From Nocardioidaceae bacterium (GTDB taxonomy: Bacteria; Actinomycetota; Actinomycetes; Propionibacteriales; Nocardioidaceae): a stretch of 64,000 nt of DNA. A program made the translations under genes and the position numbers. Positions 39,158-48,068 of this stretch are shown here, piece by piece; the stretch's first letter is position 1, and the number at the start of each line of letters is the position of its first letter. Location: NCBI GenBank assembly GCA_018672315.1, contig CP076053.1, positions 3,025,827-3,089,826 of the forward strand, read 5' to 3'. The notes below the pieces were generated by a model that was not told where the DNA came from, did not search any database, and saw only the letters and a program-made list of their open reading frames with translations.

Positions 39158-39711
39158 CAGCCGGCCTCCTGCGCCTGGCGGGCGCGGTACGCCGCGACCG
39201 CGATGCGGTTGCCGCAGGAGGTGGAGCAGAATCGCCGGGAGCGGTTGCGGGAGAGGTCGATGACCACCCCGCTGCAGTCGGTGGCGTCGCAGGTGCTCAT
39301 GCGGCCGTACTCGTCCGCCCTGATCACGTCGAGCACGGCCATCGCCGACTCCACCATGATGCGACGGTCCAGGCGCGCGTCAGCCGGCACGGCGTGCACG
39401 TGCCAGTCGAAACCGCCGTGGCGGACGAGCTGGGGCATCGCGCGGCACTCGGTGAGCATCGTGTTGACGATCTCGGCGGCGTCGTCGCGGTCGGCGAGCA
39501 CGAGCTCGCGCAGGCGGGGTCGCATCGCGCGGACGGCAGCGAGCTCGTCGTCGTCGCCGGACACCCGACCCGAGTAGTAGCGCTCCTCCAGGAAATCGGC
39601 GAGGTCCTCGGGGGTCTCCAGCACCTCCACCGGGTCCTCACCGTGCGGCGCGGTGTTCACCAGGTCCTCGAGCGCCTTGAGTGCCACCAGCGTGTCATGT
39701 GCGAAAGCCAT
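39157..39711 (-). CDS. CGNR zinc-finger regulator with N-terminal ABATE domain
   Basis: It encodes 184 residues. The N-terminal helical domain (FAHDTLVALKALEDLVNT) matches ABATE, and the C-terminus carries the zinc knuckle with the cysteines of STCDATDCSGVVID and SRRFCSTSCGNRIAVAAYR, the family's CGNR motif being the CGNR within TSCGNR. These proteins are presumed transcription regulators. The gene is divergent from an EamA exporter gene across only 38 bases, and its own TAAGGT element is six bases before ATG. Likely targets are the exporter and itself. Confidence 0.88.
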   Translation of the reverse strand: MAFAHDTLVALKALEDLVNTAPHGEDPVEVLETPEDLADFLEERYYSGRVSGDDDELAAVRAMRPRLRELVLADRDDAAEIVNTMLTECRAMPQLVRHGGFDWHVHAVPADARLDRRIMVESAMAVLDVIRADEYGRMSTCDATDCSGVVIDLSRNRSRRFCSTSCGNRIAVAAYRARQAQEAG

Positions 39712-39712
39712 G

Positions 39713-39741
39713 TTGAGACCTTACCAATTCTGCACTAGTGT
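39713..39741 (+). promoter_or_regulatory. EamA exporter promoter overlapping the regulator start
   Basis: TTGAGA (39713-39718), a 17-base spacer and TAGTGT (39736-39741) form a good sigma-70-type promoter on the plus strand. On the minus strand, TAAGGT (39723-39718) is six bases before the regulator ATG. The two promoters face away from each other within 30 bases and cannot both be occupied. Confidence 0.6.
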
Positions 39742-39749
39742 CACGCGCC

Positions 39750-40841
39750 ATGACCGCTGTTGCCCATGACGCCGCCCATGACGCTGCCGGTGTCAACATC
39801 CCCGCCGGGTCCGGCGCCTGGGCCGGACTCGTCGTCGCCCTCGTGAGCGCGGCCGCCTTCGGCCTCTCCGGCGCGGTCGCCAAACCCTTGCTGGAGGCAG
39901 GGTGGAGCGCCGGCGCCGTGGTGGTCGCGCGGGTCGGGCTCGGAGCCCTTGTGCTGGCGCTGCCCGCACTCCGCGCTCTGCGCGGACGGTGGGGTCTGCT
40001 CGCCGCGCACGTGCCCCTGGTGCTCGGGTACGCCGTGCTGGCTGTCGCGGTCGTCCAGCTCGCCTTCTTCTCCGCCGTGCGCACCATCCCCGTCGGGGTG
40101 GCCCTGCTGTTGGAGTACCTCGGCCCGGTGCTCGTGGTGATCTGGGCCTGGATCGTCCACGGCAGGCGGCCGGACCGGCTGACCTGGACGGGAGGAGCGG
40201 TCGCGCTCGCAGGCCTCGCGCTCGTCCTCGACCTGGCCGGCGTGGGCCCCATGGACATGGGCGGCGTCGCCTGGGCGCTGCTCGCAGCGGTCGGCCTGGC
40301 CGGGTACTTCATCATGTCGGCCGACTCCTCGCCCCTGCTCCCGCCGGTCGTCCTCGCTGCCGCAGGGATGGCGGTGGGCGCGGTCCTCCTCCTGGTGGCG
40401 GGACTCGTGGGTGTGGTGCCGCTGGCGGCCTCCTCGGACACGGTCGCGTACGCGGGCGTCGTCGTACCCGTCTGGGTCCCGATCCTGGCGCTCGGCGCCG
40501 TCTGCGGTGCCACGGCGTACGCCACCGGGATCGTCGCGAGCCGGCGGCTCGGGTCACGGCTGGCGTCGTTCGTGGCGCTCAGCGAGGTGCTCTTCGCGAT
40601 GCTCTTCGCGTGGGCTCTGCTGGGGGAGCTCCCCCGGCCGGTGCAGGTGGTCGGGGGCGTCGTCGTGCTCGGCGGCGTGCTGGTCGTACGCCTCGGTCAG
40701 GCGCGCGAGCAGCTGCGGGAGCAGACGGTCACCGCCGGTCCTGGGACGGCACCAGCACCTCGCGGTGCAGCACCAGCAGCGACGCCGCCACCGGCACGGC
40801 GAGCAGTGCCCCGAGCACGCCGAGGAGCGTGGCCCCGGTGA
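39750..40841 (+). CDS. EamA/DMT-family exporter
   Basis: It encodes 363 residues. Ten hydrophobic helices form two EamA repeats: the first contains LVSAAAFGLSGAVAKPLLEAGWS, the second begins near GVAWALLAAVGLAGYFI and ends with LSEVLFAMLFAWALLGELP. Such carriers export amino acids or other small metabolites. The membrane part ends near VVRLGQAREQLREQ; the remaining 35 or so residues are a proline/alanine/arginine-rich tail encoded antisense to the end of the neighbouring permease gene (113-base overlap). Confidence 0.88.
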   Translation: MTAVAHDAAHDAAGVNIPAGSGAWAGLVVALVSAAAFGLSGAVAKPLLEAGWSAGAVVVARVGLGALVLALPALRALRGRWGLLAAHVPLVLGYAVLAVAVVQLAFFSAVRTIPVGVALLLEYLGPVLVVIWAWIVHGRRPDRLTWTGGAVALAGLALVLDLAGVGPMDMGGVAWALLAAVGLAGYFIMSADSSPLLPPVVLAAAGMAVGAVLLLVAGLVGVVPLAASSDTVAYAGVVVPVWVPILALGAVCGATAYATGIVASRRLGSRLASFVALSEVLFAMLFAWALLGELPRPVQVVGGVVVLGGVLVVRLGQAREQLREQTVTAGPGTAPAPRGAAPAATPPPARRAVPRARRGAWPR

Positions 40842-41805
40842 GGGCGGCGACGAGGATCACCGGGCCCGGGACATCGACGGTGCGCGCCATCACCCGCGGG
40901 TAGACCAGGTAGTTCTCCACCTGCTGGTAGACCACGGCGAACACCAGGCACGCGATGCCGGTCGGGATGTCGGTGGCGAAGCCGACGCCGACCACGAGCG
41001 CGCCGCCGATCGTCGCGCCGACCAGGGGGATCACGTCCAGGAGCGCCACGACGAGCGCCAGCGCCACGGCGTACTCGCCCAGCCCGACCACGACCAGGAA
41101 GACCAATGTGGTCACCCCGGCGACGGCTGCGACCACCACGGCGCCCGAGACGTAGCCGCCCACGGTGCGCAGCATCTCGTCGCCCAGCGCGCTCACGCGG
41201 TCGCGACGGCTCGCCGGCGCCAGCTGGTACGCGGCGGCCTTGATCTGGGGGAGACCCAGCAGGAAGTACAGCGTCAGCACCACGAGGAAGAAGGCGTTGA
41301 CCAGACCCGCCAGGAAGGCGAGCCCGAACCCCAGCGCCCCGCCGAAGGCGGTCCTCACCAGGCCGCCGTCGAGGAAGAAGCTCTGGATGCGCTCGACGAC
41401 CTGGTAGTTCTCGTCCAGGGTGCGGATGGCCTCGTTCCCGGCCAGCGCGTCCAGCCACATGGGCACCGAGTCGCGCAGCGCGACGACCTGGTCCACCAGC
41501 ACGGGCACCAGCAGCAGCACGAAGCCGACCAGCACGAGCAGGAGACCGACCGTTACGGCGGCCACCGCCCGGCCTCGGGTCAGCCCTCGCCGCTGCAGAC
41601 GTGAGGTGAGGGGCTCCAGCCCCACGGCGAGGAACGCCGCCACCACGACCAGGACGAGCACCTGGCGCAGGTCGGCGAGCAGGCTGAGCAGGAAGTACGC
41701 CGTGAGGGCACCGGTGGCCCCCAGGAAACCGATGGCCAGCGGAGACCGCCGGTCGAAAGGACGTCCCCGTGCGCCGAGGGCGCGCGGGGACGTCTCGTCG
41801 GACAT
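40729..41805 (-). CDS. AI-2E-family (TqsA/PerM-type) membrane permease
   Basis: It encodes 358 residues with seven or eight helices. PF01594-type features are the early LRQVLVLVVVAAFLAVGLEPL, a soluble segment after helix 3, and the C-terminal block LLDVIPLVGATIGG and QQVENYLVYPRVMARTVDV. Members are proposed to export signalling molecules or act in ion/proton antiport; the substrate here is unknown. Its ATG shares one base with the stop of the coiled-coil gene upstream, so both are co-translated. Confidence 0.88.
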   Translation of the reverse strand: MSDETSPRALGARGRPFDRRSPLAIGFLGATGALTAYFLLSLLADLRQVLVLVVVAAFLAVGLEPLTSRLQRRGLTRGRAVAAVTVGLLLVLVGFVLLLVPVLVDQVVALRDSVPMWLDALAGNEAIRTLDENYQVVERIQSFFLDGGLVRTAFGGALGFGLAFLAGLVNAFFLVVLTLYFLLGLPQIKAAAYQLAPASRRDRVSALGDEMLRTVGGYVSGAVVVAAVAGVTTLVFLVVVGLGEYAVALALVVALLDVIPLVGATIGGALVVGVGFATDIPTGIACLVFAVVYQQVENYLVYPRVMARTVDVPGPVILVAALTGATLLGVLGALLAVPVAASLLVLHREVLVPSQDRR

Positions 41806-42857
41806 CAGTCCTCGGTCTCGCCGCCGCCGAAGCCGGAGACGACGTCGCGGAGCGCGCCGAGCTGCCCGACGATGCCGTCGCGTCGCTTGGTGAGCCGCTC
41901 GACCTCCGAGCGCAGGTCGGCCAGCTCGCGCTCGACCTCGTCCTTGCGCTCGTCGATCAGGGTCTCGGCCTCACCCCGTGCGCGGGCGACGGTCTGCTCG
42001 GCCTCGCGACGCGCACGGGTGAGGAGCTGCTCCGCCTCCCGTGCGGCGGAGTCGCGCTGCTCGGTCGCGAGCTGGGTGACCTCGCGGGCGCGGTGGTCGG
42101 CCGCGGTGGCTCGCTCCTCGGCCTCGGCGACGATGCGGTCGGTCTCGGCGACGGCGGTGTCGTGGTGCTCGGCCGCCTCGCGGGTGAGGCGCTCCTTCTC
42201 CACGGCGAGCGTGCGTCGAGCCTCCTGGACCTCGCGCTCGGCGGCGGCCCGCATGGCCTCCGCGTCGCGCTTGGCCGACGTGCGCAGCGACGTCGACTCC
42301 TGGTTGGCCGCCAGGCGCACCTGCTCGGCCTCCCGCTGGGCGTCACCCAGGACCGACTCGGCCTCGGACTTGGCGAGCGCGCGCTCGCGGTCGAGACGCT
42401 CGGTCTGCTCGGCTCGCTGCTGGTCCAGCTCCTGCAGCTGCACCATCTTCATGTCCTCGGCGTCGCGGTGCGCCTCCTGCGTCATGCGTCGCGCCTCGCG
42501 CTCGGCCTGCTCGCGGATGTCGTCGGCCTGCCGGCGGGCGTTGTCGATGACCTCGGCAGCCTGCTCCTCGGCCAGGCGGAGCATCTCGCTCGCCTTGCCG
42601 CCGAGGCTCGCGTACGAGGGTGCCTGCGCCTCACCCTGGGCCGCGCCGCCCTCGGCGGACTCGAGCTCGGTGATGCGGGCCGACGCCTCCTCGAGACTCG
42701 CCTTCATCGCCGCGCGCTCGGTCGCCAGGGCGGCGAGGCGACGGTCGACCTCGGCACGCTCGTAGCCGCCACGTCGGGCGATCGTGAAGGGCGTCCCGGC
42801 CGACGGGCCAGCAGCCTGCGTGTAGTGCGAGGGAGTGGTGGAGGTGTCGTTGCTCAT
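41805..42857 (-). CDS. DivIVA-like coiled-coil protein
   Basis: It encodes 350 residues from ATG 42857; ATG 42869 is an alternative. The N-terminus FTIARRGGYERAEVDRRLAAL matches the membrane-curvature-binding start of DivIVA/Wag31 proteins. From about residue 35 to 340 it is an almost unbroken Glu/Ala/Arg coiled coil with AEQ and ARREAEQ heptads. It probably forms filaments near poles or septa, as do Scy and other actinobacterial cytoskeletal proteins. Translational coupling to the AI-2E-type permease suggests it positions that permease. AGGGTA on the plus strand at 42921 reads as a TACCCT -10 on its strand. Confidence 0.8.
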   Translation of the reverse strand: MSNDTSTTPSHYTQAAGPSAGTPFTIARRGGYERAEVDRRLAALATERAAMKASLEEASARITELESAEGGAAQGEAQAPSYASLGGKASEMLRLAEEQAAEVIDNARRQADDIREQAEREARRMTQEAHRDAEDMKMVQLQELDQQRAEQTERLDRERALAKSEAESVLGDAQREAEQVRLAANQESTSLRTSAKRDAEAMRAAAEREVQEARRTLAVEKERLTREAAEHHDTAVAETDRIVAEAEERATAADHRAREVTQLATEQRDSAAREAEQLLTRARREAEQTVARARGEAETLIDERKDEVERELADLRSEVERLTKRRDGIVGQLGALRDVVSGFGGGETED

Positions 42858-42953
42858 CTGGGCTCGCATACCTTCTCGTCGAGGGTGGTCGAGCGGCTGC
42901 TCGAGGGTCTCTGCGGCCAGAGGGTACCTCTCGGGAAGCCCGCCACGACGCAC

Positions 42954-43004
42954 GCAGGGCCGCGCCTCGCCGGGGGTTCGTGAACCGGCGGGACGCGGCC
43001 CTGC
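42954..43004 (-). terminator. Long hairpin downstream of ccr
   Basis: GCAGGGCCGCG (42954-42964) pairs perfectly with 42994-43004 over 11 bp; inside it GGTTC/GAACC forms a further small stem. It lies 47 bases past the ccr stop and before the promoter of the coiled-coil gene on the same strand. Probable ccr terminator. Confidence 0.65.
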
Positions 43005-43051
43005 GGAGCCGCTGTGGGGGTCGCTGGGAGCCCGTCGTGCGACGGCCCTGG

Positions 43052-44389
43052 TCAGACGCCGCGGAAGCGGTTGATGGCGTCGACGTGCTCGGCGCGCATC
43101 TCCTCGTCGCCTACGCCGAGACCCTCCTCCGGGGCCAGGCACAGCACGCCGACCTTGCCCTGGTGCTTGTTGTGGTGGACGTCGAGCGAGGCCTGGCCGA
43201 CCTCGTCGAGGGAGTAGACCCGCGAGACCGTCGGGTGGATCTTGCCCTGCGCCACGAGGCGGTTGGCCTCCCACGACTCGCGGTAGTTCGCGAAGTGGCT
43301 CGAGATGATCCGCTTCAGGTTCATCCACAGGTAGCGGTTGTCGTACTGGTGCATGTAGCCCGAGGTCGACGCGCAGGTGGTGATGGTGCCGCCCTTGCGG
43401 GTGACGTACACCGAGGCGCCGAAGGTCTCCCGGCCCGGGTGCTCGAAGACGATGTCGATGTCCTCGCCGCCGGTGAGCTCACGGATCTTGGCGCCGAAGC
43501 GCTTCCACTCCTTGGGGTCCTGGTTGTGCTCGTCCTTCCAGAAGCGGTAGTCCTCCTCCGAGCGGTTGATGACCATCTCGGCGCCCATGGACCGCGCGAT
43601 CTGCGCCTTCTCCTCGTTGGAGACCACGCAGACCGGGTTGGCTCCGCCGTTGAGGGCGTATTGCGTGGCGAAGCCGCCGAGACCACCCGAGGCGCCCCAG
43701 ATCAGGACGTTGTCGCCCTGCTTCATCGCGCCGCCGTTCCTGGAGACCAGCTGGCGGTACGCGGTGCAGTTCACGAGGCCGGGGGAGGCGGCCTCCTCCC
43801 AGGTGAGGTGGTCCGGCTTCGGCATCAGCTGGTTGGACTTCACCAGCGCCACGTGCGCCAGGCCGCCGAAGTTGGTCTCGAAGCCCCAGATCCGCTGCTG
43901 CGGGTCCATCATCGCGTCGTCGTGGCCCTCGGGGTCCTCGAGCTCGACGGAGAGACAGTGCGCGACGACCTCCTGGCCGGGCTTCCACTTGGTGACGCCC
44001 GGTCCGGTCTGCAGCACGACGCCGGACAGGTCGGAGCCCACGATGTGGTACGGCAGGTCGTGACGGGCCGTGAGCGGCGAGATGCGGCCGTAGCGCTCGA
44101 GGAAGCCGAAGGTGGAGACGGGCTCGAAGATCGAGGTCCACACGGTGTTGTAGTTGATGGCCGAGGCCATGACGGCGACCAGCGCCTCGCCCGGGCCCAG
44201 CTCGGGCATCGCGACGTCTTCGACGTGGAGGGACTTGCGCGGGTCCTTGTCGCGGGACTCGACACCCTCGAACATGTCGACCTCGTCCTTGTGGACGGTC
44301 GCGGCGCGGTAGGACTCGGGCAGGGCGAGGTTCGCGAACTCCTCGCCGGCTGTGTCGCCGGCGAGGATGGCGTCGAGGATCTGCTGCAC
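43052..44389 (-). CDS. ccr: Crotonyl-CoA carboxylase/reductase
   Basis: It encodes 445 residues, the normal length. GTG 44389 follows AAGGAG by seven bases. It converts crotonyl-CoA, CO2 and NADPH to ethylmalonyl-CoA, the committed step of the ethylmalonyl-CoA pathway, and also provides extender units for polyketides. Recognisable segments are MASAINYNTVWTSIFEPV, HIVGSDLSGVVLQTG, GLVNCTAYRQLVS, the NADPH loop LIWGASGGLGGFATQYAL and FEHPGRETFGASVYVTRKGG. The C-terminus HHNKHQGKVGVLCLAP is family-typical. It belongs to the MDR superfamily but lacks zinc ligands. Confidence 0.95.
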   Translation of the reverse strand: MQQILDAILAGDTAGEEFANLALPESYRAATVHKDEVDMFEGVESRDKDPRKSLHVEDVAMPELGPGEALVAVMASAINYNTVWTSIFEPVSTFGFLERYGRISPLTARHDLPYHIVGSDLSGVVLQTGPGVTKWKPGQEVVAHCLSVELEDPEGHDDAMMDPQQRIWGFETNFGGLAHVALVKSNQLMPKPDHLTWEEAASPGLVNCTAYRQLVSRNGGAMKQGDNVLIWGASGGLGGFATQYALNGGANPVCVVSNEEKAQIARSMGAEMVINRSEEDYRFWKDEHNQDPKEWKRFGAKIRELTGGEDIDIVFEHPGRETFGASVYVTRKGGTITTCASTSGYMHQYDNRYLWMNLKRIISSHFANYRESWEANRLVAQGKIHPTVSRVYSLDEVGQASLDVHHNKHQGKVGVLCLAPEEGLGVGDEEMRAEHVDAINRFRGV

Positions 44390-44469
44390 GGGGTGGCTCC
44401 TTCGGGGGGTGGAGTCAGGCGGGTGTCGGGCAGGACGGCGGCGCGACCGCACAGGACGCGCCCGCGAGC

Positions 44470-44498
44470 AAGGTATCGACGCGGGTGCCGCGCGTCAG
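44470..44498 (-). promoter_or_regulatory. ccr promoter
   Basis: On the minus strand CTGACG (44498-44493), a 17-base spacer and TACCTT (44475-44470) match sigma-70-type elements; a start near 44463 gives a 74-base leader before the ccr GTG. Confidence 0.5.
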
Positions 44499-44561
44499 CC
44501 AGGTGTGACGGACGCCGCGCACGGGGTGCGGGATCGTCGGCAGATGTGATGTCGTGGCCGT

Positions 44562-45806
44562 ATGACTCAGCCCACACCAGCCCCCTCCGGTGCCGAGGGC
44601 ACGGACGGGTCCGGGACCGGCGGGCCGGGCGTGGTCACGAGGTCGACCATCCTCGGCGCGATCTTCCTCATGGCCACCAGCGCCGTCGGCCCCGGGTTCC
44701 TGACGCAGACCGCGGAGTACACCGCCCAGCTCGGCGCGGCGTTCGCCTTCGCCATCCTCGTCTCGGTGCTCGTCGACATCGCCGTCCAGATGAACGTGTG
44801 GCGTGTCATCGGGGTCAGCGGGATGCGTGCCCAGGAGCTTGGTAACAAGGTGCTGCCCGGGGCCGGCTGGGCGCTCGCCGGACTCGTCGTGATCGGCGGG
44901 CTGGTCTTCAACATCGGCAACGTCGCCGGCTCCGGGCTGGGCACCCAGGCGCTGCTCGAGATCGACCCGCGGGTCGGCGGAGCCGTGTCCGCGGCGATCG
45001 CCATCGCGATCTTCCTCTCCAAGCGCGCCGGGGCGGCGCTGGACCGCATCGTGGTCGTGCTCGGCGTGGTCATGCTGGTCGCCGCGCTGGTCATGACCTT
45101 CACCAGCGACCCGCCGTACGCCCAGGCCCTGCGCGAGAGCGTCGCCCCCAGCACGGTGGACGCGGTCGCGATCGTCACCATCATCGGCGGCACCGTCGGT
45201 GGCTACATCACCTACGCGGGCGCCCACCGCCTGGTGGACTCCGGCGCCACCGGCATGGAGAACGTCGGCGCCATCACCCGGTCCTCGGTCATCAGCATCG
45301 TGACCACCGGGGTCATGCGGACGATCCTGTTCCTCGCGATCCTCGGTGTCGTCGCCGCCGGCGCGGAGCTCTCCGAGAGCGACCCCATGGGATCCGCGTT
45401 CCAGGCCGCCGCCGGGGAGTTCGGTCTGCGCATGTACGGCCTGATCCTCTGGGCGGCGGCCCTCACCTCGGTGATCGGCGCCGCGTACACCTCGGTGTCG
45501 TTCCTGACCACCAAGAACACGCCGCGTCGCGTCGTCACCGCGCTGACGTGCGGCTTCATCGTGCTCACGGCCGGCATCTTCGTCGCGGTCGAGCAGACGC
45601 CGACCACGCTGCTGATCTTCGCGGGCACCTTCAACGGTCTGATCCTGCCGCTGGGCCTCACCCTGTTGCTGTGGGTCGCCTGGCGGCGGCGCGACCTCAT
45701 GGGCGGGTACGCCTACCCGCGCTGGCTCGCGTCCGTCGGCCTGGTCGGCTGGGGCATCTCGCTGTGGATCGCGGTCCTGGCCGCCTCGGAACTGGGCAAG
45801 CTGTGA
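44562..45806 (+). CDS. Nramp-related membrane transporter of the 5-oxoprolinase operon (YcsG-like)
   Basis: It encodes 414 residues with about eleven helices. The start of helix 1, [23 protein letters not shown], resembles the Nramp fold, but the metal-binding DPGN is replaced by GPGF and the helix-6 MPH motif is absent, so manganese transport is unlikely. In Bacillus subtilis ycsG, of the same family, lies beside ycsF, ycsI, kipI and kipA. The same set follows here with four-base overlaps, so uptake of 5-oxoproline or a related compound is the best guess. Divergent from ccr. Confidence 0.8.
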   Translation: MTQPTPAPSGAEGTDGSGTGGPGVVTRSTILGAIFLMATSAVGPGFLTQTAEYTAQLGAAFAFAILVSVLVDIAVQMNVWRVIGVSGMRAQELGNKVLPGAGWALAGLVVIGGLVFNIGNVAGSGLGTQALLEIDPRVGGAVSAAIAIAIFLSKRAGAALDRIVVVLGVVMLVAALVMTFTSDPPYAQALRESVAPSTVDAVAIVTIIGGTVGGYITYAGAHRLVDSGATGMENVGAITRSSVISIVTTGVMRTILFLAILGVVAAGAELSESDPMGSAFQAAAGEFGLRMYGLILWAAALTSVIGAAYTSVSFLTTKNTPRRVVTALTCGFIVLTAGIFVAVEQTPTTLLIFAGTFNGLILPLGLTLLLWVAWRRRDLMGGYAYPRWLASVGLVGWGISLWIAVLAASELGKL

Positions 45807-46573
45807 GCCGGGTCGCGAGGACGGTCGACCTCAACAGCGACGTGGGGGAGTCCTTCGGGCGGTGGCGCCTGGGCGACGACGACGCGGTGCTCGCGACCGT
45901 CTCCAGCGCCAACGTCGCCGGGGGCTTCCACGCCGGTGACGCCTCGACGCTGCGCCGGTGCTGTGCCACCGCAGCCGAGCGCGGCGTGGTGATCGGTGCC
46001 CAGGTGGGCTACCGCGACCTGGCCGGGTTCGGTCGTCGGTTCATCGACTACGACGCCGGGGAGCTGACCGACGACCTGCTGTACCAGCTCGGCGCGCTCG
46101 AGGCGATGGCCCGCGTCGCGGGCGCCCGGGTGGCGTACGTCAAGCCCCACGGGGCGCTCTACAACACCTGCGTCACGCACGAGGAGCAGGCCGCGGCCGT
46201 GGTCGCCGCGGTCACGGCGTACGACCCCTCGCTCCCGCTGCTCGGGCTCCCCGGCTCGGCGCTGCTCGCGGCCGGGGACGCAGCCGGGCTGCGGACCGTG
46301 AGGGAGGCGTTCGCCGACCGCGGCTACACCGCCGAGGCCACCCTGGTGCCGCGGACTCAGTCCGGCGCCCTGCTGGAGGACCCCGACGAGGTCGCGGCCC
46401 GGGTCGTGCGCCTGGTCACCGAGGGGGTGGTGACCGCGGTCGACGGCACAGAGGTGGAGGTGGCGTGCGACTCGGTCTGCGTCCACGGCGACTCCCCGGG
46501 GGCGGTGGAGATGGCGACGGCCGTCCGCGACGCCCTGGTCGCGGCGGGCGTGCGCATCGAGGCGTTCGCATGA
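45803..46573 (+). CDS. pxpA: 5-oxoprolinase subunit A (LamB/YcsF family)
   Basis: It encodes 256 residues from GTG 45803 overlapping the transporter stop (GTGA). With PxpB and PxpC it hydrolyses 5-oxoproline to glutamate using ATP. Family motifs are [50 protein letters not shown] and [10 protein letters not shown], close to the strongest pattern of this family. Spontaneously formed pyroglutamate is the usual substrate. Confidence 0.94.
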   Translation: MSRVARTVDLNSDVGESFGRWRLGDDDAVLATVSSANVAGGFHAGDASTLRRCCATAAERGVVIGAQVGYRDLAGFGRRFIDYDAGELTDDLLYQLGALEAMARVAGARVAYVKPHGALYNTCVTHEEQAAAVVAAVTAYDPSLPLLGLPGSALLAAGDAAGLRTVREAFADRGYTAEATLVPRTQSGALLEDPDEVAARVVRLVTEGVVTAVDGTEVEVACDSVCVHGDSPGAVEMATAVRDALVAAGVRIEAFA

Positions 46574-47196
46574 GGGTGCTGCCGTACGGGGACCGGGCCC
46601 TGCTCGTCGAGCTCGACGACACCGCCGCCGCCGTCGCGTGGGCACGCGGCCTCGCCGAGCGGCCGCCGGAGAGCGCGGGAACGACTGTGGGAGAGGTCGT
46701 GCCCGCGGCCCGGACCGTGCTGGTCGCCGCCGCCGACGGCGCCTCGGTCGGAGACCTCCGCGCGGTGGTCGAGGACGTGACGCCCCTGGCTGCGGAGGAG
46801 GTCGCCGACGAGGAGGTCGTCGAGATCCCCGTCGTCTACGACGGGGACGACCTCGAGGAGGTCGCCCGGCTCACCGGCCTCGACCGCGACGGTGTGGTCG
46901 CGGCCCACACGGGCCAGGAGTGGCAGGTCGCCTTCGGCGGCTTCGCGCCGGGGTTCGGCTACCTCGTGGGCGAGGACGACCGGCTCCACGTGCCCCGGCG
47001 CGAGGAGTCGCGCACGGCCGTGCCCGAGGGGGCCGTCGGTCTGGCGGGGGAGTTCAGCGGGGTCTACCCGACCGAGTCCCCCGGCGGCTGGCAGCTGATC
47101 GGCAGGACGCGCGAGCGGATGTTCGACCTGGACCGGGAGCCCGCCGCGCTGCTGCGGCCCGGCGTCCGCGTGCGCTTCCGGGAGGTGCGGTCGTGA
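46570..47196 (+). CDS. pxpB: 5-oxoprolinase subunit B (KipI family)
   Basis: It encodes 208 residues; ATG 46570 overlaps the pxpA stop (ATGA). The carboxyltransferase-domain subdomain 1 motifs are [37 protein letters not shown] and the conserved [19 protein letters not shown], then [13 protein letters not shown]. In B. subtilis KipI also inhibits KinA, but the enzymatic role is the widely conserved one. Confidence 0.93.
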   Translation: MRVLPYGDRALLVELDDTAAAVAWARGLAERPPESAGTTVGEVVPAARTVLVAAADGASVGDLRAVVEDVTPLAAEEVADEEVVEIPVVYDGDDLEEVARLTGLDRDGVVAAHTGQEWQVAFGGFAPGFGYLVGEDDRLHVPRREESRTAVPEGAVGLAGEFSGVYPTESPGGWQLIGRTRERMFDLDREPAALLRPGVRVRFREVRS

Positions 47197-48068
47197 AGGG
47201 CATGAGGGTGGCAGCAGTCGGTCCGCAGGCGCTCGTGCAGGACACGGGACGGATCGGTCACGCGGGCATCGGGGTGGGCCGCAGCGGCGCCGCGGACCTG
47301 GGGTCGTACGCCGCCGGCAACCGCGCCCTGGGCAACGAACCGGGCGCCGCCGCCGTCGAGACGCTCCTCGGTGGCCTCGCCGTCGGGGTCGGGGGCGACC
47401 CGCTGTGGATGTGCGTCACGGGCGCGCCCTGCGACGTGCACGTCGACGAGCGGCCCGTCGGGTCGCACCGGGTGTTCTCCGCGGCACCGGGGAGCACGGT
47501 GCGGCTGGGGACGCCGTCGCGCGGTGCCAGGTCCTACCTGTGCGTCCGCGGCGGCATCGACGTGCCGGTCGTGCTGGGCTCGCGCAGCACCGACCTGCTC
47601 TCGGGGCTGGGACCGGGCCCGCTCCGAGCCGGCGACGTGCTCGCCGTGGGGCCGAGCACCGCCGACCTCCCGGCCGCCGACATGGTGCCGACCCCGGACC
47701 TGCGCACCGACGACCAGCCGGTCGAGCTCCGCGCCGTCCGCGGCCCCCGGGAGGACTGGCTCGCCGACCCCGAGGCGCTCACGACCACGACGTGGCGGGT
47801 GAGCGACCGCAGCAACCGCGTGGGCGCCCGCCTCGAGGTCGCCGACGGCCCAGGACTCGCTCACGCAGGTGCCGCGGAGCTGCCGAGCGAGGGCGTACGC
47901 CGGGGTGCGGTGCAGGTGCCGCCCAGTGGCGAGCCGGTGCTCTTCGGGTCCGACCACCCGGTGACGGGCGGCTACCCGGTCGTGGCGGTCGTGGTGGACG
48001 CCGACGTCGACCGGGCCGCACAGCTGCGGCCGGGACAGGCTCTGCGGTTCCGCTGGGTCAGGCCGTGA
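47193..48068 (+). CDS. pxpC: 5-oxoprolinase subunit C (KipA family)
   Basis: It encodes 291 residues from GTG 47193 (GTGA overlap). The biotin-dependent-carboxylase-like domain has [41 protein letters not shown], and at the C-terminus [16 protein letters not shown], all typical of AHS2/KipA proteins. It pairs with PxpB to form the ATP-using half of the complex. Confidence 0.93.
   Translation: MKGMRVAAVGPQALVQDTGRIGHAGIGVGRSGAADLGSYAAGNRALGNEPGAAAVETLLGGLAVGVGGDPLWMCVTGAPCDVHVDERPVGSHRVFSAAPGSTVRLGTPSRGARSYLCVRGGIDVPVVLGSRSTDLLSGLGPGPLRAGDVLAVGPSTADLPAADMVPTPDLRTDDQPVELRAVRGPREDWLADPEALTTTTWRVSDRSNRVGARLEVADGPGLAHAGAAELPSEGVRRGAVQVPPSGEPVLFGSDHPVTGGYPVVAVVVDADVDRAAQLRPGQALRFRWVRP

Noticed and set aside
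44562-45806. Manganese/iron Nramp transporter
   Set aside because: The metal-site DPGN and MPH motifs are absent and the operon partners are 5-oxoprolinase genes.
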